From Phoebastria nigripes (taxonomy: Eukaryota > Chordata > Aves > Procellariiformes > Diomedeidae): DNA of 64,000 bases. The translations under genes and the position numbers were made by a program. The stretch lies in contig JAYKAV010003056.1 of NCBI GenBank assembly GCA_035582835.1, forward strand, positions 28,103-92,102, read 5' to 3'. Of this stretch, positions 37,393-49,300 are shown piece by piece; the stretch's first letter is position 1, and each line of letters begins with the position of its first letter. Under the pieces are notes generated by a model. The model searched no databases. It saw only the letters and a list, made by a program, of their open reading frames with translations, and had not been told where the DNA came from.

Positions 37393-37689
37393 TGTATTGG
37401 GTTTGCGTGGCAAGGTTTTGGTAGAGGGGGAGCTACAGGGGTGGCTTCTGTGAGAAGCTGCTGGAAGCTTCCCCTATGTCCGACAGGGCCAATGCCAGCC
37501 GGCTCCAAGATGGACCCACCGATGGCCAAGCCCGAGCCCATCAGTGATGGTGGTATAACAGTCTGGGATAACGTAGTTAAGAAGGGAAATAAAAACACCT
37601 GTGCAACAGCAATTGTAGCCGGAGAGAAGGGTGAGAATATGTGAGAGAAACAACTCTGCAGACACCAAGGTCAGTGAAGAAGGAGGGGG

Positions 37690-38075
37690 AGGAGGTGCTC
37701 CAGGCGCCGGAGCAGAGATTCCCCTGCAGCCCGTGGTGAAGACCATGGTGAGGCAGGCTGTCCCCCTGCAGCCCATGGAGGTTAACGGTGGAGCAGATAT
37801 CCACCTGCAGCCCGTGGAGGACCCCACGCTGGAGCAGGTGGATGCCCAAAGGAGGCTGTGACCCTGTGGGAAGCCCACGCTGGAGCAGGTTTTCTGGCAG
37901 GACTTGTGACCCCATGGGGGACCCATGCTGGAGCAGTCTGTTCCTGAAGGACTGCACCCCGTGGAAGGGACCCACACTGGAGCAGTTCGTGAAGAACTGC
38001 AGCACATGGGAAGGACCCACGTTGGACAAGTTTGTGGAGGACTGTCTCCCATGTGAGGGACCCCATGCTGGAGCA
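37690..38075 (+). repeat. GC-rich minisatellite inside the LTR
   Basis: Two kinds of degenerate unit. The left part repeats CCCCTGCAGCCCGTGG-type words about every 35-45 bp. The right part has about six units of 43-53 bp, each opening ACCCACGCTGGAGCAG or close to it and closing with a CC(A/G)TGGG-like word. The units differ from one another by many substitutions, so the array is old or maintained by degenerate amplification. Confidence 0.85.
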
Positions 38076-38300
38076 GGGGAAGAGTGTGAGGAGTCCTCCC
38101 CCTGAGGAGGAAGGAGTGGCAGAGACAACGTGTGATGAACTGACTGCAACCCCCATTCCCCGTCCCCCTGCTCCGCTGGAGGGGAGGAGGTAGAGAAATT
38201 CAGGAGTAAAGTTAAGCCCGGGAAGAAGCGAGGGGTGGGAGGAAGGTGTTTTAAGATTTCGTTTTTATTTTCTCATTACCTTACCCTAATTTTGATTGGT

Positions 38301-38306
38301 AATAAA
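38301..38306 (+). terminator. LTR poly(A) signal AATAAA
   Basis: AATAAA in the context GGTAATAAATTAAAC, about 190 bp before the LTR end. Confidence 0.6.
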
Positions 38307-38490
38307 TTAAACTAATTTCCCCAAGTCAGGTCTGTTTTGCCCGTGATGGTAATTGGTGAGTGATCTCCCTGTCCTTATCTCGACCCACGAGCCTTTGGTT
38401 ATATTTTCTCTCCCCTGTCTAGCTGAGGAGGGGGAGTGATAGAGCAGCTTTGGTGGGCACCTGGCATCCAGTCAGGGTCAACCCACCACA

Positions 38491-38897
38491 GTACTTCAGC
38501 CATGTTAAAATAAAATAGGGTAAGAAACTTATGTGCTACTTATGCTCAGCAAACATGTCTGAGAACAGGTGAGTGCCTTGATTCTTCCACTGTAGGGTTA
38601 TAGGCCACTACAGTGCAGTGTGCAAGAGAACTACCATAGCACCTAACAATAGTGTATCAAAATGGCTTCTTCTTAAAGAATTTGAAGTTTGAAAGTTATT
38701 TCACATTTGCTTCTTGTGTCTCACTTCAGATGTCAAAACTAGATTACTCTGATCTGATCCAGTACAGCAATCCGTAAATTACCATGTGCTATACCTTCCC
38801 TGTGGAGAAAACTTTTAAGTAACATCACACTCAGAAAATGCCATCTATGAAAAAATGGATCACTCTGATTTTTTCTTTTAATCTTATCTATAAGCGG
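38491..38897. other. Gene-free unique sequence
   Basis: Ordinary AT-rich sequence between the ERV and the next CR1. Nothing recognised. Confidence 0.6.
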
Positions 38898-39478
38898 TCA
38901 TAGAATAGTTCACAGAATCATAGAATAGTTTGGGTTGGAAGGGACCTTTAAAGGTCATCTAGTCCAATCCCCCTGCAATAAGCAGGGACATCTTCAACTA
39001 GATCAGGTTGCTCAGAGCCCCATCCAACCTGACCTTGAATGTTTCCAGAGATGGGGCATCTACCACCTCTCTGGGCAACCTGTGCCAGTGTTTCACCACC
39101 CTCAGTGTAAAAAATTTCTTCCTTATATCTAGTCTAAATCTACCCTCTTTAAGTTTAAAACCATTATCCCTTGTTCTGTTGCAACTGGCCCTGTGAAAAA
39201 GTTTGTCCCCACCTTTCTTATAGGCCCTCTTTAAGTACTGAAAGGCTGCAATAAGGTCTCCCCAAAGCCTTCTCTTCTCCAGGCTGAACAATCCCAACTC
39301 TCTCAGCCTTTCTTCATAGGAGAGACGTTCCATCCCCCTGATCATTTTTGTGGCCTTCCTCTGGACCTGCTCCAACAGCTCCATGTCTTTCCTGTGCTGA
39401 GGACTCCAGAGCTGGATGCTGTCCTCCAGGTGGGGTCTCACCAGAGAGGAGTAGAGGGGCAGAATCACCTCCCTCAAC
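38898..39478 (-). mobile_element. CR1 LINE 3' fragment, minus strand
   Basis: The plus-strand text opens with the inverted CR1 tail (TCATAGAATAGTTCACAG), then TTGGGTTGGAAGGGACCTTT, the usual closing motif. It continues through the 3' untranslated part into the end of ORF2, stopping abruptly at about 39478. At 581 bp it is a typical 5'-truncated copy. Its tail mixes octamers with an odd GTGAAC interruption. Confidence 0.97.
38998..39477 (-). pseudogene. CR1 ORF2 C-terminal fragment
   Basis: An uninterrupted 159-codon frame in the LINE's own reading frame, starting REVILPLYSSLVRPHLED and including [56 protein letters not shown] and [15 protein letters not shown]. These are the post-catalytic blocks of CR1 ORF2, collinear with the copy at 5432. 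No catalytic residue of the endonuclease or reverse transcriptase lies in this part. The frame is open because the insertion is fairly recent, not because it is expressed. Its first Met is internal to the original protein. Confidence 0.93.
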
Positions 39479-42400
39479 TATGGAGGTATTAATTTCATCT
39501 CAGTATTTTACATGCCGAAAGTTGATCATGTGACAAACTGGGATGAAACTTTGGTAGGACAAGTACATTCCACTTCTCATATTTCACACATCCTGTAACT
39601 TTTCAGGCTGTTCCAATAAGTATCTGAACAAATACAAGGGTTGTAGTTCAGCTGGGTTTTAAAACAGATTTTTGGCTTTTGTAAATCTATCTCAAAACGT
39701 AACACTGAGTTTCTTTTTTGGCTGGTAGAGTAAAGAATATTAATAGATAACCCTGGAAGTAAATCTATTTGGACTGTCCCTGGAGGTTTTTCTGCTGATT
39801 GTAAATTGCTTAAACTGCAGTCTCGCGTTTTAGGACATAAAGCAGAGGCTCTTAAGAGAAGCAGACTTTTCTGTTCAGTCCAAATTTCTAATGTACATTG
39901 CTAACATTGACTCTCATAATCCAATTTTAGATTATGTCTACAAGATAATACAGAAGAATGCTTAACTGTAAGTTGTTTTCTTCTGACGAATATGTTTTCA
40001 ACATTGCGCTGCTCCTGTTTCCCCATTTTCATGGCCACGGGTTGGGGTTTTTTTGCAAGTTACCTCGAGATTGCTCACAGTATTCATGCTGTTAGTTGAA
40101 ATGTTTTGACATCATTGCATAATGAAATTCAATTCAAATGTTTGAGTAAGCAAGTTTATAATGGTTCAAAGCCGCTTGAGATAAAAAAGAGTGTTTGTAC
40201 ACTAACTTCAAGCTCCATATCACCACCTTTACCTAAGACCTTACATTGCTTCTTTCTTATGTTTAGCACACTATACCAGTCTTTCCATCAGATAAAAATC
40301 TGGTTGCCACTGTAGTTGATTGTGAAATGCCTACAGAATATTATTGATTTAAATATTGATTATCTCATAAATTCTTATTCTTCCATTACACTGCCAGCAG
40401 TTCAGATAGCTCTTTCTGGCAAAAAGAAGAAAGAATACAAGTTAAATACAACAGTTAATATTTAATTATACATACAGGACATGTCTAAAGAACAAACTAA
40501 CAGTGTGTAGTAAAAATTATATTTGTTAGTACCTGTTCAGAACAACTAATAATGGCCAAAAACTACAAGCTGATACCAAGGGCTGTTGATACATACTTCT
40601 CTCAGAAACCATGAGACAACCAGCAGTGTTAAATATGCAGCAGTAAAGTGCTATATTCTTGCCTGCGTTTTTCTCCTAAGCAAGGCTGAGACATGTAATA
40701 GCATAAAGCCCTTTAAGTGTCACAAGTATTCATGATCCCTTGCATCTCATTCAAATAAAGGCTTTAGAACCACTTGATGCTCACTGGTCATCTGTCACTA
40801 TAAATAAATTGATTGTTACTATACAAAACTAAAACTAAAAAAAAATAAACTTTTATGGTAAGATGACTGTATAATTCCACCACCAATGGCAAAGAAATAC
40901 TTATTTTTCCCCTATCCTGAAAGGCAGCAGAGGATAAATGCAACAGGAGATAAATTATTTAGTTGTAGTCAAAATCATGATAAACCTAAAGTTAATGCAA
41001 TAAGTTCTGCACTTCTCAAGTCGCTCTATAAACTTCAGAACATGATGAACATTATTTGTACACAATACAGTGAAAACAATACCTATTTAATCAACACAGA
41101 CTGGAATCCTAATGTAAAACAGTATATTTAGAGGAAGGTGTCTTGCGCAGCTGTTTTCTAATTAATTAAATTAACAAAACAAAGCTGTGATAGAGGGAAA
41201 AATCTTTCCACAAAGGAATTTAAAAAAATCCAAGGCATAAAAGAAAGTGTTTCTTGAAAGAGAAGAAAAATGCAGCTATATTTCTTTTCTGATTCCAATG
41301 TTTTAGAATACAGACTAAGGGAATTTGATTTTACTTCTTTAAGTCAGGAGGAATTAGCTTACTGTTTCAATTGTAATTCATTAGCTTGCTAATTAAATAT
41401 GAATCTAGAACCAGTCTAAATCTGAACTGCAGACACCACAACACTAAATACTGGGGTTTTGGAATGTGTCTTTCTTTGAAACTGTTTCTGTCTTATTAAG
41501 TGAAATTTCAATCCCAAGTGATCACTAAGATCAGAAACCATTACCAAAAACACTCATGAACTCAAATCTGCATCTACAGCATTTTGATTCAAGCAAGTAA
41601 AGGCAGTTTTGAAGCAAATCCCCTGTTTGTCCCACTTACTGCACATATTGAACAGTTAAATGCATAAGAACTAGATTTCTTCCAGAAAAAAAAAAACAAA
41701 CCAGACCAGGTATGCACCAAGCAGAAAGCTTTGAACTGTGTGCATAGTAGAAATGTTTGGCTGGAAGAGAAACTCCCAAGCTGCCAGTGTAGATGTAGGG
41801 TCCTTAGCACTAGCTGCTCTGTTCATTTACTTGCCAATGCATGTCCTTCCACTGAAACTTTTCTAATTCTAATACAGTGTCTTTAAGATGGGAGAAACTA
41901 AGCTACAGCCAGTATTCAAGATATTGGTGTGCATTCAGCAGCATAATAACTTCCACTATTAACTTCTTAATAATCTGTAACATTCAGTCTGGCTTTTTGA
42001 CCAGTACTAAGCTTTAGGTTGACCTTTCCATGGAGCTGTCTCCCATCAGCCTGCAATCTTGTTGAAATCTACTACTCCTTTATAACAGTTTTGACTTCCT
42101 CTGAAAATTTTACTCAAGGGAAGAGCATCAGTATGAGCTACAACAAACCCAGATGCACTAAGTTAATAATGCCTCTAAACCCTGGGGATAATGTCAGATG
42201 TCTGCAAATAGACAGAATACGCTTTTTGCAGTCATGCCCCAAGTTCCTCCTCTTGCTTTAAAATGAGAACCTAACATGCCACAGAGAGGCCTTCCTTGCT
42301 CTCTGCACTAAGCCACAGATCCTCCATGCTAAGGAACCTTTTAATTGACAGTCTGTGATAGATTTATAGGGCATTTTGCACCAAAGAAATTAAAAAAGGA

Positions 42401-42660
42401 GCCAGAACATCATGCCATCACACACCCAACATGAGCATGCTGAAGAGCTTCACCTTTGGAAGAGCTGGTGAAGGATCAGCATAGACAAAGATATAGCTAC
42501 ATTTTACACTTCTAGTTGCATTTTCTATTTACCAATCTATAATCAATCTAATCTAATCAGTAGATGTAAGCAATACAGAGAAAAAACTAACACTTGAGAC
42601 TCTTTCTGGTTTTCCATGCAGTAAGTACTTCCTGAACTATGATCTTGAAATTGAGAGGAT
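39479..42660. other. Gene-free unique sequence
   Basis: AT-rich, with no gene or recent repeat recognised. The longest frames (about 60-81 codons) show no domain. Confidence 0.6.
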
Positions 42661-42830
42661 AAGCAAGCGGTGGCACAGGCTGCCTGGCATCTGTGCGGGC
42701 TCCTTCCCTCCTCAGGGGGTCTCAGGTCCCTATGGGATGAAGCCCTGAGCAGCCTGGTATGACCCCATGACTGACCTTGCTGTTAGCAGCTCCTTGCACC
42801 AGCACCTCCCAAGCTCCTTCCCCACTGCAA
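42661..42830 (+). mobile_element. Possible ancient CR1 3' fragment
   Basis: A GC-rich island in AT-rich DNA. It reads GGTGGCACAGGCTGCC, then GATGAAGCCCTGAGCAGCC, then TGACCTTGCTGTTAGCAG and CACCTCCCAAGCTCC, in the same order as the CR1 words for the end of ORF2 and the 3' untranslated segment, but heavily diverged and without a tail. Base composition also fits a decayed CR1. The match is from memory of the consensus. Confidence 0.5.
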
Positions 42831-43544
42831 GAGTTTGTATCGCAGATTAAAGGCCCAATATTGCAGTCCTAATCCAGGCATGTCAGAAAAGATTGTGGAG
42901 TGCCATTCACTTTAATATTGTTGCTGGGTTCCTCTCTGCAGAAATACTACGCATTTCAGTTCCCATAAGCCATCATCATATTTATTGTGTGATGGACCTC
43001 TTCTTGAGTCCAAGTGAATTGTTTCCCAGAGTTAAGAATCGTTTAAATACATTAGGCAAACTAAAAGCAACACAAGTTTCCATATAGCAGAAGAAAGAAG
43101 TTTGAGAATTAAAATATATATACGTATGTACATATGTATATCTGCATTCAAAATTAGAACTGTGAACTCCCTGTTTAGGGCTAGAAATAAAATTGTTTAA
43201 ACAATATGACAAAAAAAGGTATTCTTATTGTGTTCTTTTTCTACACATTCTGCACAGGATTTATCAGCAGTCACATGGGAAAGCTTGTTTTTGTGAGCTA
43301 TCCTCCTTAATTGTTTGGAAAAGTTTAACCTGGAGAGTTGATCCAAATAAGAAAGGTATTTTTTTCAGGTTTACTCATTACTACTTACAGTGTTCTAATG
43401 CTACATTATGGCTTCACACTGCAATGAGGCTTTTCCTCTCAGGTGCTGAGTAGCTTGTTACATGAACTTTATGAAAGCGGATTGTATAACATTTTCTTAA
43501 AATAATCAACTATATCTTTTAAAGTATCATGTTGCATAAATAAT

Positions 43545-43568
43545 AAAAAACAAAACAAAACAAAACAA
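43545..43568. repeat. (CAAAA)n microsatellite
   Basis: About four AAAAC units in an A-rich context. Confidence 0.85.
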
Positions 43569-45091
43569 ACCCAAAAGATAACAAGAATAATAAGAAGCAG
43601 GAGTTTTCCTTTAGCATTTGTTTTTATTTATTTATGTTGACTTGGGGACGGGGGGCCAACTGAGATGTAACATCTGTTTTATAGGATGCTGTGAAGGTAC
43701 TCCTATGGAAGTGTGTAAAGTCTGTGAAAATGTTAATTAGTGTCTCTCTCCTGCATTTTAAAATACTTACAGTTCCAGTTCCTCAACTTGTCTCCCTTTA
43801 TCCCACCTTTTACTAAATATATTCTCTTAAGTTTTGTTTCAGGACTTCCTCACGTACTGTTTTCTCCTTTTGTTTCATTATGTCCAGTTCTAGATCTTTC
43901 AGCAAATATGTTCCAATCCCACATATTATGACAAACATAACAAAATAATGCCGTACAGAAGTAATAGGAGTAGCTTACACTCTGGACTCAGATATGAACT
44001 TCCCCAAAGGTAGCAAGTGATCACATTTCATTTCTTCAGAAGAATCTATTTCTTCACAGGTTGGACCAATTGCTTTAGAATACAAGTAAAAAGAAAGAGT
44101 AAGATTCAAATAAAAGAACTAAGTTCAAAAGAACATTTTAATAAGCTGAAAGGAAGTACTCTATCAGAGAAAGAAGATTTGCAGTCAATGTCACACTAGT
44201 TTAATACTGAGAAACTTGAGGTGTCAGCAAGACCCTAGTGCTTATATTTTTGTATTTTCACAGATGTGCTTTCTTCTGCAGTCTTTTTTTATATATACAT
44301 TCTACAGCTGATCTTTTTTTTTTTTAATCACACTTTATTTTCCCTTTAACATCCAACTTTTTCTTGCCTTTCCTCTTAGCCCAGTACATTTTTTTTTTTA
44401 AACAATCAACACTTCACCTATGTTTTTCCTAATATCGCAAGATGCCATAAAATAATCTTTGGTCTCATATCTAAATTCCATTTTGGTCTCCATGGAAGAT
44501 GTTGTTTTGCTGCAAAGTTAATTTCCACAATAGTCCAAATAGTCTAGCTTCTAGCCAATATGCATATTATTATTGTCCTGTTTCTGATAGAAAGAGTTAT
44601 TTTTATCATGCTACATTTGTAGTATTTCATACGTCACTTATAAAAAAGTGAATAGTAATACCTGGAGGCCAACGTCAAAATTGGCAGTATCATTGTGCTG
44701 GACACCACAATACCAATGTAGATACAGATCTGCATAGAAGAAACTATTCTCCTGTAAGCTGTTTTTTACCCAAGGTGGAGGACAGTAAGCAGTGATCTCT
44801 ACAGTGCATGACTGAATCCTGCTAACCCTGACCACATTTAGTTTTTCCCATATGCATTCCTTGCCTTTTCATTTTATGTGCTCTTCGTGATAAAAAATAC
44901 ATACATTATTTGTCAGGGCTAGACGGGTTAAATAAAAGTATAGCTTTGTGTTTACCTTCCACCTTTCCAGAAGAAAAATGGACACTTGACCTCCAACTTG
45001 TTGGTCCCTGCATTTTTCTATATACTGATCCTCAGAAACCTTGTTCATCTATTAGCGCTACCCAACCTCACATTTAAAACGAAATGAAATG

Positions 45092-45117
45092 AAACAAACA
45101 AACAAACAAACAAAAAA
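45092..45117. repeat. (CAAA)n microsatellite
   Basis: About six CAAA units, preceded by GAAAT-type pentamers. Confidence 0.9.
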
Positions 45118-46246
45118 CCCTGGCAAAGTAAATACCCAAAACCCAGACAATCCTTCATTTGTCATGCACAAAAATACTAAGAGCAAGTTGGGATGAGATC
45201 CTGACACCATGTTCCTCCACATCCAGAACAATGAGGTAAATAGCAGAAATCCTACTGACTGCAGTGGATAGAATTTCAGCATTATTAAAAGTGTACAGCA
45301 ACTCCTCTAACAATCAGTATTTTGACATACTCCCTGCAAATGTGTCACCAAAAAAAATCAATTTTTTAAACCCCTTTCTTTATCCTTTGATAGTCTTCCA
45401 GTTTACCACATCCCAGCTCTTCTGTTCTGTCTTCTTTCTTTGTATTTTTTCCTCACATTCATTGAGTAGAGGATGACCTTTAAAGAAGCAATTCAGCATG
45501 ATCTAACAATGCTAGAAAGAAACAACAAAACAGTGAATTCATTTAATATCAAAAGCAAATATAAAAGATGTTCTTTACATTGACTATATACCTTTCTACC
45601 TTAATGCTGCCCTAACAATGTGGAATTGATAGTGTTGCCATGGGCACCTCTATTACGAAGTTGCACTTTCCTCCTTCATTAGTGATCCCGTCTTCATTTT
45701 ATCTCAAGAAAGATAAATTCTCTTTTATGCCCTTATTGTTTTCCTTTCATTTCTGAATTTATAAATGTACTGAGCTGTAACTTTTTGTTAGCTGATTTCT
45801 AATTTTTCTCCAAACTTGGGCTTTTTTAATTATTCTTTTTTTGGTTAACTGTTCACTCCATATCTGTTTCAGTACACACTTTGGGGGCAAGAGGGATGGC
45901 TGAGAAGGCAGAGGCGCATTGAAGATACAACCTGCCTGTTTCTTACTGATTGTGTTTCTTTTCTGACCATGATAAAAATTACACTACAAAATCAAGAGTA
46001 AACTGAAGTGGCAGATGCAAGTGGGTGTGTTTTTATCTTCGACTGCATTTCTGTAGGGCAGAAAATGAAGATAATGGGCACCTAAATAAGGCACATAGGA
46101 GCAGAATTAAATTCTCTGTAATGTAGTTCTAATGTTACCATGTCACTATAATAAGATCAGCCTTGACTGTGTAGCTTATCTAACATGGTTTAAAAGCCTT
46201 TGGTGTACAATTAATTTGTGCTTGGTAGTATTTTAAAAATCACAGC

Positions 46247-46308
46247 CCAAATTCCTCCCTGATGTTACTTCACTGATTTCAGCAGAGTGACACAAGGGAT
46301 TAATTTGG
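46247..46308. repeat. 62-bp imperfect palindrome, ancient repeat-like
   Basis: The left arm starts CCAAATTCCTCCCTGATGT and the right arm, read in reverse complement, starts CCAAATTAATCCCTTGTGT. 22 of 30 arm positions match. The wording resembles a palindromic element that recurs in bird, turtle and crocodile DNA. I cannot give its database name with certainty. Confidence 0.55.
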
Positions 46309-49300
46309 TACGAGCAATTTACTTTATAAAATTTCTATTACCTTTAATATTTTCAGGTGTTATGGCATTTTAAAGGCTTCTGATACTTAGAAGACAAAAG
46401 TATTTTAAGTATAGGGCTACATACGTTTTTGCTGTGATGTTCAGAGCAAGGATCAATAGCTGAGATACAGTCAGGGAACTAGACTTTTACTCAGGTTCAT
46501 GGTCTAACTATTTCCTTGCTGTGAGAGGGAGGAAATTTACTTCTTCTGGTGCCTCAGTGCAGGATTTCTTTACACGACACTGAAATAAATTGACGTAGTC
46601 ACTGCACAGTGCCCAAAACCACAAAACATCCTCAGAAAGGCATAAACCAAATTCATTAAAGGACAGATCCATGTGTAGCTTTTCCAAAACAATGGTCTGA
46701 ATGTAACATCCAGCTTACAAAATCCTTAAACCTCTGGCTGCAACAAAATACCATGAGGGAATTACTTTTCCATGCTTGTTCTGTTTCTTACATTCTTTCT
46801 TCCACTGTTTACGATTAGAGATATTAGAGCAAGGTAGATAGGATATCTCTCTCACTCCTCAGATACCATGGATGTCTATATATTACATACGTAAGCAATG
46901 CACCATATGGTTACATATAAATTCAAAAGCAATAATTATGCTCATTCATGCCATTTGAAGAGAGTCATTAAAGCACTTACTCCTATGTTTGGCCATATCT
47001 AAACTCTTTGTGGGCTGAGGTGAATGATGGCAACTCTCCAGATCTTATTTTTGAGCTGGCTTCTGGATATGAGAAGTAGGAGAGCACAGCATTTTCTACA
47101 CAGACCAATTATATGTTGCCAACTAATCAAAGTGCAAGGAAATGTGAAACCTCAGTATTTCTTCCTTGTTGCAGCAGGGAACATCTTGTCAATCCCACGT
47201 GCATTGATCTTTAAATAGTTCACTGACAGTGAATTTCATCATATGTAGCAGTTTTGATTTCCACATGATTAAGGCACTTAGATCCAAAAAGATCTATTTA
47301 GTGGTATAAAAGCCAGTGGAATTATTTTCTTCTCTCCTGCTCTTAATGGGCAGCTGTAGCTGGTTGAGATTTAACAAAAAGAAAATAAAGCCATGACCTA
47401 ATAATAAGTACATGGACACTCACTTACAAATAGACAAGGGAAAGGAAAAAAAAAGAAATAGTTAATTTTTTATTATTAGTTAACTTGTAAGAAAAGCTCC
47501 AAGAAAATCCAGCATGCTCTTATCAGTGCAACAGTTTCAGGGAAACTCATCCAACAATAGGGTGTCGCATTGTTCAGCTTCCCTGTGGCTGATGTGACAG
47601 TGGAAGTGGCATGGAGGGAGCAAAACAAAGGGTCAACCAGGATCCCCACTTGCAAAGTCAAAGTGCTAATCTATTTCTAGACTCCCTGGCCATTTTAATG
47701 TACATAAATGAGTCATCTTCCCCATAACAGCTCAAACACAGCAAAAGCAGATGTGGCTCTTGGGGGTTAAACTGAACTTTACTCTGATCCAGCACCACCC
47801 TTACTTGTTTTATCATCGGCTTCAGCCAGACACACTTGCCCACTAAATCCAACAAAGGTTTTTGTTGTAACTAGCATGGTAGGCACAACCGTCACTCACC
47901 ATCAACTCAAAGTCATGAGCCTCATATATTCTGCATGTACTTAATTAGCATAAAAATTTTTTAAAAAATCCTTAAAGATTTGTTGGAGCAGAAGAAGTTT
48001 TACTTTTATTGCCTATATCAGGGACGACTGGGCACTGTTCAGTAATGATTGTCATGAAACATGTCAAATTTTACCCATAACATGATTTACAATGAACAAC
48101 AATGCAACCAAAGCCAAAGAATTGTCTATTTTTTTCCTATCTTCCACTAAGAGGAACCATTTATACTCTGATTACTTTGTGATGGTGCTGTGCAAGTAAA
48201 TACCACATAGCTTTAATCGAAAAGAGCTATATTTCATATTCCAGGATTCCCACTGAATTTTGTGTTGTATTTTGTGTTGCTGAAAATAAAACACTTTACA
48301 CAACGTAATGTACAGAAGCGCTCATGTTGCTACAGTCTCTAACAGAGATGGAAACTGAGCTGCTTGAATGTGTGTGTTCCTGCTGTTTGAGATTGGAAGC
48401 ATGGGTCATTAAGGTTTTATTGGTGCCTTTCATACAGTATCCTTTATACAAAATGTTTTCAAAGCAGTTGATTACAAAAGCTGGCTGGCCTCATGATTTA
48501 ACAGTACTAAGTGGGTGTTTCCTGCATAAAAATGTATAACTGCTGCACAGATGATAGGATATTAAATTCCAGACAGTGTGAGACAGTTGAAGAAACAAAG
48601 TCCCAGGGCTATTATAGATGAAAATGACATAATGAAAAAGGTACCCTCACAGCAGGACTTTGTCCTGTTGAATTTAATCATTGTTTCACTCTTTAAAAGA
48701 ATAATTTCAGATTTTTCTAGGCACAAATCCATAAATTCTTGCAACAATGAACAAAGACAGAGATATTTTTCTTGACTTCCTTGTTTAGTCTTATTTGAAC
48801 ATATTTTGCCACTGAGGTAACAGTGCAGAGACCCGTATAAAGACCAGTACTTGAGCAAGCATCTAATGAGATGATTTCAGAGCATTTCGTTGGTACTAGG
48901 GCTTTAAACTATGCTTTTTGATGTTGAGCAGGAGCAGTAGGAGGGCCTTACTCACAGCTCCATTTGAAAAGGTGTAGTGTTTACTGGTTCCGCATGGCTT
49001 CCTTTACTGGCTAGCAGGACCGTGCAGGAGTACGATTTTGCCTACTTCTCATTACTTAAAGTCACAAGGCTTGTACCAAAGTGTGCAAGTTGTCCAAGGC
49101 TCCTTATATTCCACAAACTATCTTGTACCTTCATCGTGTGCACAATTCTCTTCTATTCTCCAACTGTAAAGCCATTAATACCACTCTTAACAAAATGCAC
49201 TGCATTACATAAAATTATGATACAGCCATCCTGTATGACGTTAGTAAAAGGGAATTCGGAAAGTGAGATTAGTTACCTATAGCAATCAGAAAATTTATAA

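Larger units (their letters stand above)
37004..38490 (+). mobile_element. Coding-less endogenous retrovirus: 5' U5 remnant, PBS, short interior, PPT, full 3' LTR
   Basis: Seen, in order: a 62-bp segment matching the last bases of the 3' LTR (37004-37065), a primer-binding site (37074-37091), about 285 bp of G/T-rich non-coding DNA, a purine tract (37376-37392) and a 1,098-bp LTR (37393-38490) with TGT...ACA ends. There is no gag, pol or env. The two U5 copies differ at about nine of 62 positions plus one indel, so the insertion is old or the ends come from different copies. The 5' LTR is cut at 37004, so a target duplication cannot be tested. Either the interior was deleted, or this is a non-autonomous family mobilised in trans. 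Confidence 0.85.
37393..38490 (+). mobile_element. 3' LTR of about 1.1 kb with an internal GC-rich minisatellite
   Basis: Starts TGTATTGGGTTTGCGTGG and ends CAACCCACCACA. U3 is unusually long and contains a degenerate minisatellite (37690-38075). AATAAA at 38301-38306 is the likely poly(A) signal. The final 130 bp (TTATCTCGACCCACGAG, then a CTCTCCCC and GGGGGAGTGA block, then GGGTCAACCCACCACA) parallels the U5 of the LTR at 35687, so the two families share their 3' part. Frames of 100-192 codons on both strands across U3 are products of the repeat and its low stop-codon density. Confidence 0.88.

Noticed and set aside
37690..38075. Possible CRISPR-like array because of regularly spaced words
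   Set aside because: The units are degenerate, have no constant repeat/spacer division, and sit in the LTR of a vertebrate ERV.
37474..38149. Minus-strand frames of 190 and 192 codons rich in Ser, Gly and Pro, plus plus-strand frames in the same place
   Set aside because: They lie within the LTR minisatellite. Long frames exist in several phases at once because the repeat is GC-rich and poor in stop codons. No domain is visible.
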